From Erythroxylum novogranatense (Eukaryota; Streptophyta; Magnoliopsida; Malpighiales; Erythroxylaceae), in assembly GCA_029891385.1 (NCBI GenBank), contig CM057228.1:29764214-29828213 (forward strand): a stretch of 64,000 nt of DNA, read 5' to 3'. A program made the position numbers and the translations under genes. Shown piece after piece: positions 22,912 to 35,353 of the stretch. Position 1 is the first letter of the stretch, and every line of letters begins with the position of its first letter. Under the pieces are notes generated by a model. That model was not told the DNA's origin. It saw only the letters and a program-made list of their open reading frames with translations, and searched no databases.

Positions 22912-25900
22912 TTAATTCTTAAGCCAAGCCAGAGCTTCTTTGATGGAAATAGCTTCAGCAAGATAAGCATCCACACAACCAGGAATGTGACCTAATAAAG
23001 CGCTTACAAACTGACCATGATCATCCCTGAAAACAACCCCAAACCTCGAGCAATTTTCTCCTGTCGAGACCGAAGCATCAACATTACATTTCAACCATCC
23101 CACATCAGGCTTACACCAAGAATGAACACAAGCAGGGGTGTTGCCATTAAATTGTATCTGGCCAAAAGCACCGGTGGCCATTTTCCAATTCGCAAAAAAC
23201 TCCTCGACAAAAGATATAATGGCATTCGGAGGAATATCCTTCTGCTCCCAACACAACAAATTTCGATGGAACCAAAGGCTCCAACAAATCACAAAAATTT
23301 GATGGCCCAAAGCAGAATTCTTACCAATTAACACCGAAAAGATACAACTTTTAATGTCTTCATCCTATATAGTGATACCTGCAGTAGTCCACACTCGACA
23401 AGCAAAGGGGCAAGTGAGCAACACATGATTCATAGATTCAGCCCCACCACTTCTGTTGCAAGAAGTATTAAGAGAGACACCCCTAGCTAAAAGTCTCTGT
23501 TTACAAGGCATAAAATCACGCAAGTCCCTCCAAAGGAAATCCTTAACTTTCAGGGAAAGCTAAGCATTCCAGAGAGAGTTCCAGTATCTATCAATCAAAT
23601 ATGCAGGAATAAAGGAGAACTGTCCAGTAGCAATCCTATACCCCGATTTAACACTATGCAAACCGTCCCTAGTAAAATGCCAGCAGAAATGATCAAAAGG
23701 CAGAGACGGTGAAATATGGATTTTGAACACTTGCAGAGCATCAGTCGGAGCTAAAATGCCATTGACAAACGAATAATCCCATCCCGATTTGTCAGAATTA
23801 AAAAGCTCACTAACCTTCAAGTTCTCCATACCTGGCAACGGAGCAGAACGCACAAAGAAACCCTCTTTGCAATTCAACCATGGATCGTTAAAAATTGAGA
23901 TTGAATTTCCATCTCCCACTCTCCAACGAGCTCCTCTACCCAGCAGCTGTTGAGCCGATAAAATGCTCCTCCAAATAAAACTAGGGTTCTGACCTTCTCT
24001 AGCATGAAGGAAATTACAATCCAGAAAATACCTTGCTTTAAACAACTTGCTCAAAGAATAAGTCGAGTGAGACAAGAACGCCAACCTAACACAAAAGCAT
24101 CGCAAGATTAAAACAGTGTAAATCACAAAATCCCATACCGCCCAGCTTCTTTGGAGTACATAGTCGTTCCCATTTGGCCCAGTGAATTTTAAATCGACTG
24201 TCTGAGGAGGACCCCCCACCAATAAGAATTCATCATATTGTGTAAATCTTCACAGATACCTTTAGGGAGAAGGAAGACACTCATACAGAATGTAGGGAGA
24301 GCTTGAGCGATAGTCTTGAGGACGATCTCTTACCCAACTTAGAAAGCAGACGGTTTTTTCAGCTGTGAATACATTTGCCAAACCGATCCTTTAAAAAAGA
24401 AAAAATTTGCTTTTTATTTCTCCCAATTAGAGAAGGGAGACCCAGGTATCGGCCATGATCAATTGGATTTGAAACCCCCAAAACCATGTTCACATCCTGC
24501 TTCACCTCCTCCTTCGTATTTGAGCTAAACATGACCCCCGATTTTTGATAATTAATCGCTTGACCCGACGCTCTCTCATACGTGGTGAGAATCCGCTTAA
24601 CATTGCGACACTCTGTCGACGAGGCCTTAAAGAAGAAGAAGTTGTCATCAGCAAAGAACAGATGTGAAACACTAGGCGCTCCTCTGCAAATGGTGATGCC
24701 ATGTATCTCCCCTCGAGACTCAACTGTCCTCAAAAGAGCAGATACCCTTCAGCGCATAAAATAAAAAGATAGGGACTGAGTGGGTCTCCCTGTCGAAGAC
24801 CGCGATGAGGGGTAATAAGGCCCACGGTTTGGCCATTAAACATAACCGAATATTGGATGGTAGAAACACAAAGCATGATCCACTTAATCCATCAAACATC
24901 AAACCCCAATTTGATTAGGACAAATTCAAGATAAACCCAGTCGACTCTGTCGTATGCCTTGTTGATATCGATCTTAAACGCTACATCACCATTAAAGCCC
25001 TTCCCTTTATCCTTCATGTAGTGAATAATCTCAAAAGCAACCATAATATTATCCGATATAAGTCTTCCTAGGACAAACGCTGACTGCAAAGGGGAGATAA
25101 TTCGAGGAAGAAGGACCTTGAGTCTGTTGGCAAGAACCTTAGAGATGATTTTATAAATCACATTGTAGAGAGCGATAGGCCTTAAGTCCTTCATACTACT
25201 AGGTTTATCCTTCTTCGGAACGAGGACAATAGTAGTGTTGTTCAGCGAGGCGGGGAAAACACCATTCTCCAACCACCCGCAACTTTGAGAAAAAGTGTCC
25301 TCACCTACCGTATCCCAACATTTTTAGAAAAAAGCTGGGTTCATACTTTCAGGGTCGGGTGCTTTGTCGGGGTGCATGCCAAAAATGGTCGTTTTAAACT
25401 CATCCATAGTAAAGGGGGCCAAGAGAGAGGAATTATCGTTAGCCGTTACTATCGGGGAAATACAATCAAACTCGGCAGTGTTCGGCGCGGATAAGGGAGC
25501 CACGAAAAGACCATTGAAATAATCCAAAACAATCGAACACATAGTATCCATATCCGACGCAACATTTCCGTGATCATCCTCCAATAACTCAATATGATTA
25601 ACCCGCTTTCTTCGTGAGACCTGAGCGTGAAAAAATCTAGAATTTGCTTTCCCATATTTAAGTCAAAAAAATTTGGACCTTTGTTTCCATTAAATGACCT
25701 CCTGAGCAAGGAGTGCCGAGAGCTCAGATTTAAGCCTCACTATAAGCACATCATCCACCTTAGCCTGATGGGCCACGTCGATTCTTTTCTTTAAAATAGC
25801 AATCTGATATGTAAAGTTATGGTCCTGAGAGTTCTGCCAATCAGTTAAAGTCGCACTACAAGCACAAATTTTTGCCAGTACACCTACATTCCTATCCTGA

Positions 25901-26489
25901 GACCAAGCACAGGACACAACCTCCAGAAAGTCGTTGTTAAGCAACCATGTATTCTCAAACTTAAACCGATGGGCTCTTTTAACCAGAAATACAGCACTGA
26001 CGAAGAGTTTTATTGAGCTATGATCGGAATAAGAGCTTACCAAATTAAACAGTTTGTGGCAAGGAAAGGAATTAAGCCAATCCGCAGCGACAAAAGCCCT
26101 ATCCAAACGTTCCAGAACCAGAGAATCCGAATCCCTTCCCCATTCCCAGGTGAAGCCAAAGCCCACAAGAGGGACTTCGATTAACTGACAATCGACAATA
26201 CATGAACGAAAGCCCTCCATGAGTGAAGCAGGGTAATCCTGACCACCAAGTTTGTCATTAACAGAGAGAAGATTATTGAAGTCTCCCATGCAAACCCAAG
26301 GTAACGTATAGCGACGAGATAAAGACTTAAGAAGTGCCCAGCTACTTCGCTTCCTATGGGATTCCGGGAAGCCATAAAAACCAGTGAATCTCCATGTAAA
26401 GTCATTAGACTAAACAATTTCCATATCGATATGATTACTTGAGTAACCCAAAAGGTTAGCATTGCTAGTATTATTCCAGAGGAGCACGA
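22912..26489 (-). pseudogene. LINE ORF2, remainder: endonuclease, reverse transcriptase, RNase H
   Basis: In order on the minus strand: the end of the endonuclease (MGDFNNLLSVNDKLGG at 26289, then LERLDRAFV and SYSDHSSI), reverse transcriptase (LVPKKDKP...LRPIALYNVIYKIISK at about 25240-25140, DINKAYDRVDW near 24970, and the catalytic box FADD near 24650), a zf-RVT-like region (about 23560-23900) and RNase H (GWLKCNVDASVS near 23090 to ALAWLKN at 22912). There are several stops and frame changes, one of them right after the junction near 26410. It is not functional as it stands. Confidence 0.9.
26485..26489. repeat. Copia A target-site duplication, left copy (CACGA)
   Basis: CACGA immediately before TGTAGGAAAATCCC; the same five bases are at 33042-33046 after the right LTR. 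5 bp is the standard copia integrase duplication. Confidence 0.92.
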
Positions 26490-27342
26490 TGTAGGAAAAT
26501 CCCGGTGTGAGCATCACATGGTCACGATGCGGAAAACAAAAATTTTTTGTTCTGGGACCTTCCTAAAAGCCAGGATCCATGTGACTATATAACAAAGTCA
26601 AACCAAAACGACCAAAGGAGACCGTTTCTAACGGTATCCACGCAGAGATCAGAAAACCTAACCGGGACAAACCCTTTGACCCGGGAATGGCTAGAATAAG
26701 GAGAAGACTACTAGATCTTACCTTATTCTTGGAGAGCTTGGAATCACGATGGAGAAGGAGAAGAAAATGCTTGAAGATGATGAAGAACGATGATAAAATG
26801 AGAGGAAAACTCTTTTTTCCTTTCAAACTTCTCTTCTCTTCTTACAACCAACGACTACACTCATCATCTTCATTTCATTTTGTCTTCTTACCATTTAATG
26901 GAAAGATGACAAGGCAAAGATGGAAGCTTCTTTTGCCTTTCCACGTTTTAGCTTCATTATATATATATATATATATATAAAAAGTTAAAGATGAAGCTTC
27001 CTCCTCTCCTTCCACGTATGGTATATATATATATATTAATTAATTAATTTTTTAATTAATTAATTAATTATATATATAAATCTTGAAGTGGTCAAGTGGT
27101 CCAACACATTGGGTCTCTACCTACCGCCTACCAGTTCTTGTATGGGAAAATCCCGGAAACATTTTTCAGCAATATCGATGTCGCGATCTCATCGGGACAT
27201 ATCTCGATCTCATCGGGATCCATTTAATCCGATTGCTCTCCATTTATTGGATCTCTGTCCAAAACTATTTTACAAATTCTCGAGACACTCTTATGCGTGT
27301 GATCTCTGTCCAAAACTATTTTATTGCTCTCCATTTATTGGA
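26490..27342 (-). repeat. 3' LTR remnant of copia A
   Basis: Matches 31215 to about 32005 of the right LTR, including the (TA)n and TTAATTAA tracts at 26955-27080. It then breaks off; a short repeat of CTCTCCATTTATTGGATCT (27236 and about 27328) marks the scrambled deletion joint with the integrase region. The inner ~1 kb of the LTR is missing. Confidence 0.85.
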
Positions 27343-28489
27343 TCTGCGTCTGTTCGAGCATCTTGAACTTCTTCAAGCTCAATTTTGCTCCCACTGTCTT
27401 CTTGTAAAAGAAACTCTTTCTCTAAAAAGACAGCATGCTTTGAAGCAAACACATTTTGTTCTTCAGCAAGATAGAACTAATATCCCATTGTTTCTTTAGG
27501 ATATCCTACGAACAAACACTTGTCAGATTTTACATCAAGTTTATCTGACTGTGTCCGCTTCACATAAGCTGGACAGCCCCAAACTTTCAAATGAGTAAGA
27601 TAGGATCTTTTGTTAGTCCACATCTCATATGGAGTAACATCAACTGTCTTTGATGGAACTCGCTTAGCAAGTAAACAATTGCCTCGAGTGCATACCCCAA
27701 AAGGATTTCGCAACTTTGCAAAGCCCATCATTGATCGTACTATGTCTAACAAGGTTCGATTTCTCCTTCTGTCACACCATTATCTTTGTGGTGTGTAAGG
27801 AGGAGTCCATTGAGATAAAATCCCATTATCTCTCGAGATAATCCAAAACTGTTGGTCTAAGTATTCCCCACCACGATCGATCGCAATGTCTTGATACTTT
27901 TCCAAAGTTGGTTTTCTACTTCATTTACAATTGTTTGAACTTTTCAAATGCTTTAGATTTGTATCTCATCGATATCTGTACCCATATCGAGAATAATCAT
28001 CGATAAAGGTAATGAAGTAAAGACAACCACTTCTAGCATGAATGGACATCGGACCACATACATCCGAATGTATTAGGTCTAATACTCCATCGCTTCGCTC
28101 ACCCTTTCCTTAAAGGGCAACTTAGTCATCTTGCCTAATAAACAAGATTCGCATGTGTCATATGATTCATAATCAAATGACCCTAAACTTCCACTCTTAT
28201 GGAGCTTAGTTATGCGTCTCTCATTTATATGGCCAAGGCGACAATGCCATAAGTAAGTTGATTTTAAATTATCTCGTTTATGTCTTTTCGTGTCATTGAC
28301 ATTCATTATTGGATGTGACATATCTAATATGTAAATTTCATTGCATAATGTACCAGTACCATAAAACATTCCATTCAAACTAATAGAACAACCATCGTTA
28401 CTAAAAGTCAAATGGAAACCAGCTCTATTTAAACAAGAAACAAACAATATGTTCTTTGTTAATACAGGTACAAAATAACATTCATCCAA
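27343..28489 (-). pseudogene. Copia A pre-integrase and integrase fragments
   Basis: Minus-strand frames. 28079-28489 holds the GAG-pre-integrase HCRLGHINERRITKLH and the CESCLLGKMTKLPF motif. 27477-27752 holds the integrase end with TPYEMWTNKRSYLTHLKVWG and KCLFVGYPKETMGY. The core between is broken (about 27850-28078). The frame is closed by several stops. Confidence 0.88.
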
Positions 28490-28584
28490 TTTAATTACAA
28501 GCCCAAATGAGGAGTGACAAAAGTAAGTGCCTACGGCTAATGCAAAACTCTTGCTCCATTTCCCACATGCAGTCTAGTTCTCCT

Positions 28585-29136
28585 TCACGAGTCGCTCATC
28601 GTCCTCGAGGCCTGCATATCATTGCATATGTGAGAGCCAACGGTATCTAATACCCATATGTTATGATCAGAAACAGTATTAACCTCAATGACAAACATAC
28701 TTGAAGAAGTCGAGGCATCTGATGCCTTCTTCTGCTTCAATTCTTTCAGATGGACTTTACAGTTCCTCTTCCAGTGACCAGTCTTGCCACAATGGAAGCA
28801 AGTTCCTTTTGGTGCAGTCTCTTTGTTTTTCTTCTTGGCTATACTTCCTTTCGGTTTCTTAGACCTCTTCTTCTTCAGTTTCTTTTTCTTGGAACCAGAA
28901 GAACAGTCCACCATAAGCACTTGCTTGCTATCCTTCTTGATAGCTTGCTTATGATATGCTTTCTGATCTTCATCAGAAGCATCAACAGCAGGTGGATCAG
29001 GAAGTGGAACATCTAGGACATAGCCCAGTTCCTCAGATCTGAGAACAATTCTCAGATTTCTCAGCCAATCTAGAAAATTTGGTCCAGTTAATTTGTTCGT
29101 GTCCATTAGTGAGCGCAAGTTCACACTGGAAGACAT
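28585..29136 (-). pseudogene. Copia A gag-protease fragment
   Basis: 183 codons from MSSSVNLRSLMDTNKLTGPN. The gag start is followed after an internal deletion by a Lys-rich stretch and a perfect CCHC knuckle, CFHCGKTGHWKRNC. Then comes the protease start VLDTVGSHIC, where the usual D-T/S-G active site is altered (LDTVGSH), so the protease would be dead. The middle of gag (UBN2-like body) is missing: about 100 residues precede the knuckle, against roughly 230-270 in family members. Confidence 0.85.
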
Positions 29137-31200
29137 TTTTAATCAACCTAAAGAGAAAGAGAGAATGAATGTTAGAATAGAATTAAATGCATGATCATAA
29201 GGACTTGCATGTCATGCATATGGCTCCCACTAGTTTCAAAGAATCCATAACCCTCAGTACGAATCCAAGAAACATTATGACAAAATGTCCTAGTGGGTCG
29301 ATATCCGATATTACTAACAATGACCTTGGGTTTACCCAACAAGCCACCTTAGGTCAATCGGTAGGTATCAGTCATACCAATTGCATCATAGATATCCGAC
29401 ATTACTAAAATGACCTTGGGTTTACCCAACAAGCCACCTTAGATCAATCGGCAGGTATCAGTCATACCAATTACTTTATAGATGCAACTATCGACTAGTG
29501 CTATCAACTTGTGATGTATGCACACCCATTGGGTTATCAACTCTTGATGCGCATACATCTGATGTACACTACCCAATTTCGCCTCTGTCCACGTTGACCT
29601 TGAGTTTACTAAACAAATCAACGCTTCTAGTGAAAACCGACCCATTAATCCAAAAATCTTATTTTCATGGTTCGAACATATTCGTATAGAGTGAGCTTAG
29701 GTTTACCCAACAACCCAACTCTATAAGAACTCTGGTTCTCCCCATATTAATGGAAGACGTGAGTTTTCATATTAAGTGTGAGGATTTTCAGGTCTCATCT
29801 ACTTCTTCTCCAAGCTATAGGATTATAGTCACCATGACTATATGGAATGATTTAGGGCAATTCATCAATCACATTGAATCTATACCTAAAATCATCCATC
29901 ATCCCACCTATGCATGTTGTAAGTCGACTTGTGTATGTATAAGTCGATTTCTGCCTCTGTATAAGTCGACTTATGCAAGTGTAAGTCGACTTATGCAACT
30001 GTGCACGAACAAGTCAACTTGTAACATTGTGTAAGTCGACTTATGCGTCTACAGTGCACGGACAAGTCGACTTGTGCATGTGTAAGTCGACTTATCCGTG
30101 TGGAATAGCTATCTAATCGGCTAATTTCTCAATCCGTGCAGTTCAAATTCACAACACCAAATCTAATACACTTTAACTTGATGTACCAATGAAACACTTT
30201 CATTGTTGTTTACCATATATAGTCAAACTATACATGAAAAACTTGAAATTGATGAATACACTCTTATTCATTTAGATTTTCAAATAATTTTGCGAATATC
30301 AAACTATCACCCTAAGTATCTCTAGGTAGTCTACACTTTATCAAGACTATTTCGGCACTAGTCACAAAATTTGTGACGGCCAAAACAATCAAGATAAGGG
30401 AATATACTAACGAGACGCTAATGAGACACATTTGGCATCCGAAAATTGTTTGGAAACCCAATTTCAAGAAAATCAGTTTGGCAAGGATGCAACATCAATG
30501 TAACACATTTTAATCACATTAAAATGATCCAAGGCATTGAACTGAAATCTACACAATTTCTTATTTCAAACAAAACAGCTCCAGCAACTTTCTCAAAACT
30601 GCCAAGCTTTGCCTTTTGCTTGAAAAACTCATTGAAACAATTTCAATAAATTCTGAGAAAATTAAAGAGGTTACAACACGTTCACAAAATACTCCATGAA
30701 TTTTTCCAGGATTTATTTCCATCAAAAACTCATTCAACCTCAGCAACAAAGCCAATGTAGAATCTGTGTTCCTCAACAAAGTTATTCCCAGCAGCACACA
30801 ATAAATTCTCAAATAAATAGTAAATCACCTAGAAAATATTTTTCCTTTCTCATAGACATTAATAAACATCTTAGAGACATTTTTGTGAAAGAAAATCCGA
30901 AAAATAATCTTTCTACAATTTATTCTCGAATTTATAAGCATGCCTGTTCAAGGAATGTGCACAAAGACAGCAACCAAAACATTAGGGAATAAATTAGCAA
31001 AACTATAACAAATCACATTGATAAATCCCGAGCTTCCACAGACATATGCAACAACATCTTGTGAACATATCTGGGCAAGAAAATTTCGAAAACTATATTT
31101 CTATACTGAATTTGAAATTCACTCAATTAACATGCATCATCGTCACAAGCAATAGGCACTCCGACCTAGTCTTGGTTTCTTCGTTATATACGACACAAGT
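29137..31200 (-). other. Copia A leader (between primer site and gag) with internal repeats
   Basis: A ~2-kb untranslated leader, as in BARE/Angela elements. It holds an array of AAGTCGACTT palindromes (29931-30092: six exact, two with one mismatch). A ~90-bp tandem duplication around ACCTTGGGTTTACCCAACAA lies at about 29295-29500, with weaker copies at about 29600 and 29690. No convincing coding frame. Confidence 0.75.
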
Positions 31201-31213
31201 GGCTCTGATACCA
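31201..31213 (-). other. Copia A primer binding site (tRNA-iMet)
   Basis: Minus strand TGGTATCAGAGCC, one base inside the 5' LTR end. It is complementary to initiator tRNA-Met. Confidence 0.92.
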
Positions 31214-31214
31214 C

Positions 31215-33041
31215 TGTAGGAAAATTTCGGTGTGAGCATCACATGGCCACGGTGCGGAAAACAAAATTTTTTTATTCTAGGACCTTCCCGAAAGCCAGGA
31301 TCCATGTGACTATATAACAAAGTCAAACCAAAACGACCAAAAGAGACCGTCTCTAACGGTATCCACGCAGAGATCGGAGAACCTAACCGGGACAAACCCT
31401 TTGACCCGGGAATGGCTAGAATAAGGAGAAGACTGCTAGATCTTACCTTTTTCTTGGAGAGCTTGGAATCACGATGGAGAAGGAGAAGAAAATGCTTGAA
31501 GATGATGAAGAACAATGATGAAATGAGAGGAAAACTCTTTTTTCCTTTCAAACTTCTCTTCTCTTCTTACAACCAACGACTACACTCATCATCTTCATTT
31601 CATTTTGTCTTCTTACCATTTAATGGAAAGATGACAAGGCAAAGATGGAAGCTTCTTTTGCCTTTCCACGTTTTAGCTTCATTATATATATATATATAAA
31701 AAGTTAAAGATGAAGCTTCCTCCTCTCCTTCCACGTATGGTATATATTAATTAATTAATTATATATATATATATATATATAATGCTGAAGTGGTCCAGTC
31801 ATACTGGGGTCGGTCCTACCGGCCTACCGGGTTCCGGTATGGGAAAAACCTCCGGAAACGTTTTTCAGCAATATCGATGTCGCGATCTCATCGGGACATA
31901 TCTCGATCACATCGGGATCCATTTAATCCGATTGCTCTCCATTTATTGGATCTCTGTCCAAAACTATTTTACAAATTCTCCGAGACACTTTTATGCGTGT
32001 GACCCATTAGGTTCCCGGTTATGTTGGCCACTTAGATTAACACTTAATGGAAAGCAAGTCATGGCGGTATCTAGCAACACATCATGACCCCAATTGACCG
32101 GAAAGTAATTGGTTTGACGAATGAAGCTATATTCATCATGGACCATATCACGAACCTTTCCATAGACAATTACCGTGCAATTCGTCCTTTCACCATGCTA
32201 TACCTCACTTGGTTATGAGTATGGGCAATGTGTCAACTCTCACTAGACCGACTATGTCAAATCTAGTCAGTGATTTCATTCTTATTCGATTCATTACTTA
32301 ATACTTAATATGTCAATGAAGACACTCTTCATGACATATGTACTCGATCGAGATTTCAAGTAATGACCTGACGAAGAGGCCATGGGTATCATCTTACGCT
32401 ATCACGTAAGTGGTGAATCCTTTATTGGCTACTCAATTACCTTCAATACCTCAAACTGCACTCCAATCACCACCCTATGAGCGACCTCTCGTGAGGCAAC
32501 AAGGAATGGAGTCAAAGCACGTAATCGATTCAAGATATCCTCGAGCACCTCAAGTCTAAGGATACTTGCACCATTCTTATGATAAGATTATCAACGACAT
32601 TAGAATAGTACATCTATGTGATGATCTCATAGCAGTCAACCAATGTACTTACTACCTCTAGTAAGCATCCACATCTCAACCCTAAATATCTCATATGTAC
32701 AGTTTACGAGATCCATCGCTTGATCAAATCAAGGAGCTTGAGATGTGCTAGTCTTTCCGGATTACTGATGTCCGGTCTCGGAATCTTATGACTAGTGATA
32801 ATTTAGAATCTTGACATAATTGCACATGATAGGAATCTCAGTAGTATGATCACATCATAATTTCCTTCATGCTATGTCATATATCAAGGACTTCATTAAT
32901 TTGTTTATAGATCAATATCCATTCATAAATAATGAACATCAAATTAATGAAACATGCCTTTCTTTATTTATTTATAAAGAATGTACACAATTTTGTACAA
33001 AACGCGTTAAAGGCGATTGCCTTTAGGGCACTACTCTAACA
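31215..33041 (-). repeat. Copia A 5' LTR
   Basis: 1827 bp. On the minus strand it starts TGTTAGAGTAGTGCCC and ends TTTTCCTACA. It contains (TA)n tracts at 31683-31700 and 31750-31780. Unlike the LTRs of element B and the element at 63528, its first ~100 bases lack the AAGTCGACTT array. Confidence 0.93.
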
Positions 33042-33046
33042 CACGA
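33042..33046. repeat. Copia A target-site duplication, right copy (CACGA)
   Basis: Identical to 26485-26489. Confidence 0.92.
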
Positions 33047-33248
33047 GACCCCCACTACGACCATTCCGATCAACAGAAAAACAACAATCAAACTTCAATA
33101 AAATACGTAAGTCCTCCATCCTACGGGAACTAACCAAAGTTTCACTAAGAAAAAGAAAGTGAGGCTTATTAACCTTAACAATGTCTTTCAGAGCATTCAC
33201 TGCACGCGGGTTGCCCAAACCCCCGCAGTTCCAAGCAATACAATTCAT
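33042..33248 (-). pseudogene. LINE ORF2, start of endonuclease domain
   Basis: MNCIAWNCGGLGNPRAVNAL at 33248 is the classic start of the plant L1 apurinic endonuclease. The frame continues to GRSGGLV, where the copia element cuts it. It resumes at 26489 as VLLWNN, and the 5-bp duplication CACGA marks the cut. Confidence 0.9.
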
Positions 33249-33398
33249 GGCGATCGGTGGGTGTCCTGAACGAGACCGGCCGTTAATAAATCAGTAGAAC
33301 TAGAGGTTGCATTCGAAGAAACTAAGTATCTACCAGCTCATCGAGATTAGTACCAATGTAGCCACATTCGCGAGGACATTTTTTTATTTTATCAACGA

Positions 33399-34400
33399 TC
33401 ATAACGTTGTCTTCCTTTCCCTTATGGACAGCAACAAACTCCGAGTTAGTGCCAAGCGTTTCCGGTTCAGCAGTACGGTGTACGGACGTAGAAGGGCGAC
33501 AGCTGGCGCAAAGTGAAATTTCCTATAATGAGAGCCATAATTACTCATTACCCTGTTATGCTTTGATTGTGCCATGATTGGATATTGATTCCCTTGATTT
33601 GTGGACCTGCTATCAAACTGTGCGTGAAAAACGGGATCGCGTCGCCACGGATTTGGACGGAATCTAAGCTGATCACGAGCCTCTAGTCGAATCTCCTTCG
33701 GCCACTCCCTATTGATATTCTCCTCCGACAACTCAATTAGTTTAACACAACTAGACTCACTATGCCCGACAATGCCACACAGATAACATATGAGAGGGAT
33801 CCTTTCATAATCAAAAGAGACGTCGAAAAAATCACCCCCCTCCTTACGAATTCGCTTGGTACTCATAAGCGGTTCAACTATGTTTATGCGAGCTCGAAAG
33901 CGCATATATTGAACAATGGAGTTTTGCTTGTGTCCCGTATCATAATCCAGAAATGAACCTATAATGTTGCTCAAGTTTATCGCTAAAGATTCTGAAGCAA
34001 ATCCAGGCGGGAGATCATGCACTCGAACCCAAAAATCAGCAAATCGAAACTCAACCTCCTCCGGATTCTCACCCTCTCTCATCTGATGAACCAATAGAAT
34101 ACAATTATTAAAACTCCATGGTCCTTCGACCAACATTTTCCTAAGATCAACTACATGAAAAAACTGAAACAGATATAGCCCCTCCTTCCCGAAAGGTTTA
34201 ATCGAAAAACCTTTGATAGGACGCCATAGATTGAGAAGGGTTCTTTCCATGGCCTCAAAGTTTACATTCCGTTCGCCCAAAAATCAACCTAACAGACTCA
34301 AGTTGTAATCGATACAACTCCCTTCTATATCCGAAACCTTAATCACGAGTTCAGTGTCTTCCTTCTCATAGATAGACAGCCGTTGAAACTCAGGTTTCAT
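33399..34400 (-). pseudogene. LINE ORF1 (DUF4283 / zinc-knuckle gag-like protein)
   Basis: An ATG at 34400 begins MKPEFQRLSIYEKEDTEL. An in-frame TGA at 34284-34286 breaks it, and the frame is then open to 33399. DUF4283-like text includes FQFFHVVDLRKMLVEGPWSF and FWVRVHDLPPGF, followed by the CCHC knuckle CYLCGIVGHSESSC. In intact L1 elements this RNA-binding protein coats the LINE transcript. The stop makes it inactive unless read through. Confidence 0.85.
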
Positions 34401-34535
34401 GACGAACCAAGAAAAACAACCAGCAACAAACGAAACAAAGAGCGCAAAACTAGTAATATAAAAACATGCACGAAGGTGTGACTAAACTTGCACCCTTAGA
34501 GAGAGAGAGAAAACGGGCAAGACTAAAAGAGAAAA

Positions 34536-34553
34536 TTCGTTACACATTAACTT
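34536..34553. repeat. LINE target-site duplication, right copy
   Basis: TTCGTTACACATTAACTT, identical to 22491-22508. Sequence beyond 34554 is what originally lay upstream of the PPR gene. Confidence 0.95.
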
Positions 34554-34585
34554 ATACATGTGTTCTTAATTTATTTTATCATGTT

Positions 34586-34653
34586 TATAATCATTTTAAA
34601 CTAATTACAATTTAACTATGACATAATAAAAACTCCAAATATATTAAATTGAT
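34586..34653. repeat. 68-bp direct repeat flanking the RTE insertion, left copy
   Basis: Matches 35354-35421 over 68 bp with two mismatches. It flanks the RTE fragment exactly, so it reads as a long target-site duplication. Confidence 0.88.
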
Positions 34654-35353
34654 GTGATTCGTCCAACCATGTTATATGGAGCGGAGTGCTGGCCTACTAA
34701 ACGTAGGCATATAAGACAGTTGTTGGTTGTAGAAATGCGTATGCTTAGGTGGATGTGTAGTTTTTTTAGAAGAGATAAAGTTAGGAACGAGGTGGTGAGA
34801 GAGAGACTACGAGTAGTCAGTTTTGCAGACAAGTTGAGATAGACTAAGCTTCGGTGGTATGGGCATATGCGGAGGAGGCCCTCCGATGCTCCGGTACGGA
34901 GCTGTGAGGGCATCACACTTAGTGACTATAAGAGGAGGAGAGGAAGGCTATACAAGAATTGACCGGAAGTGATCAAGGCGGATATGTCAGAGTTAGCCAT
35001 TAGTGAGGTCATTGCTCAGTGTAGAAAAGTTTGGCGTGAAAGGATAAGGGTAAAGGATTAACTGTTCCAGTTACCCAACCCTCTTGCTTGGTGAGTAACA
35101 AAGAGGGATGAACTGTATATAATACTAGATCTTCGCAGATATATCCTCCTTCAGGTATTACCCATCTTTTTTCTTTTTCACTATTTTTGTATTCCACATC
35201 ATTATTATATTGTCTCATTTGCATGCGAGTCTGCCGAAAACAGTCTCTCTACTATGTACGGGTAAAGCTGCGTACTATCAAATCTCCCCAGACCCTGCTT
35301 CATTGCAGGATTTCAGACTGAGTGATGATGATGATAATGATGATGATTATTAT
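34654..35353 (+). mobile_element. 5'-truncated RTE-type LINE
   Basis: 700 bp coding for the C-terminal end of an RTE reverse transcriptase: RPTMLYGAECWPTKRRHIRQ, MLRWMC, RNEVVRERL, then after a stop RWYGHMRRRPSDAPVRS and KVWRERIRVKD. The 3' end (about 35240-35320) is followed by (TGATGA)n at 35320-35350, as in plant RTE elements, which end in short repeats instead of poly-A. Stops within the coding part show it is dead. Confidence 0.9.

Larger units (their letters stand above)
26490..33041 (-). mobile_element. Angela/BARE-like Ty1/copia element A, internally deleted
   Basis: Inserted in LINE ORF2 with CACGA on both sides. It reads on the minus strand: 5' LTR (31215-33041), primer site, a long leader, a deleted gag plus protease, pre-integrase and integrase pieces, then a shortened 3' LTR. 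Reverse transcriptase and RNase H are gone through one deletion ending near 27343. The text LWHCRLGHINERR, YDTCESCLLGKMTK and LDIVRSMMGFAKL matches the Angela/BARE lineage, whose LTRs are also about 1.8 kb. Because both outer ends and the duplication survive, the deletion happened after insertion, or during it by abnormal recombination. Confidence 0.93.
22509..34535 (-). mobile_element. L1-type LINE, nearly full length, split by a copia element
   Basis: Without the copia insertion (26490-33041) it is about 5.5 kb, normal for plant L1 LINEs. The 3' end is an A-tract (T-run at 22507-22517), and the 5' end is near the GA-rich run at 34500-34510. An identical 18-bp duplication flanks it. ORF1 (gag-like, with CCHC knuckle) and ORF2 (endonuclease, reverse transcriptase, RNase H) are in the right order but carry stops and frameshifts. 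The element has the same orientation as the PPR gene. Confidence 0.95.
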
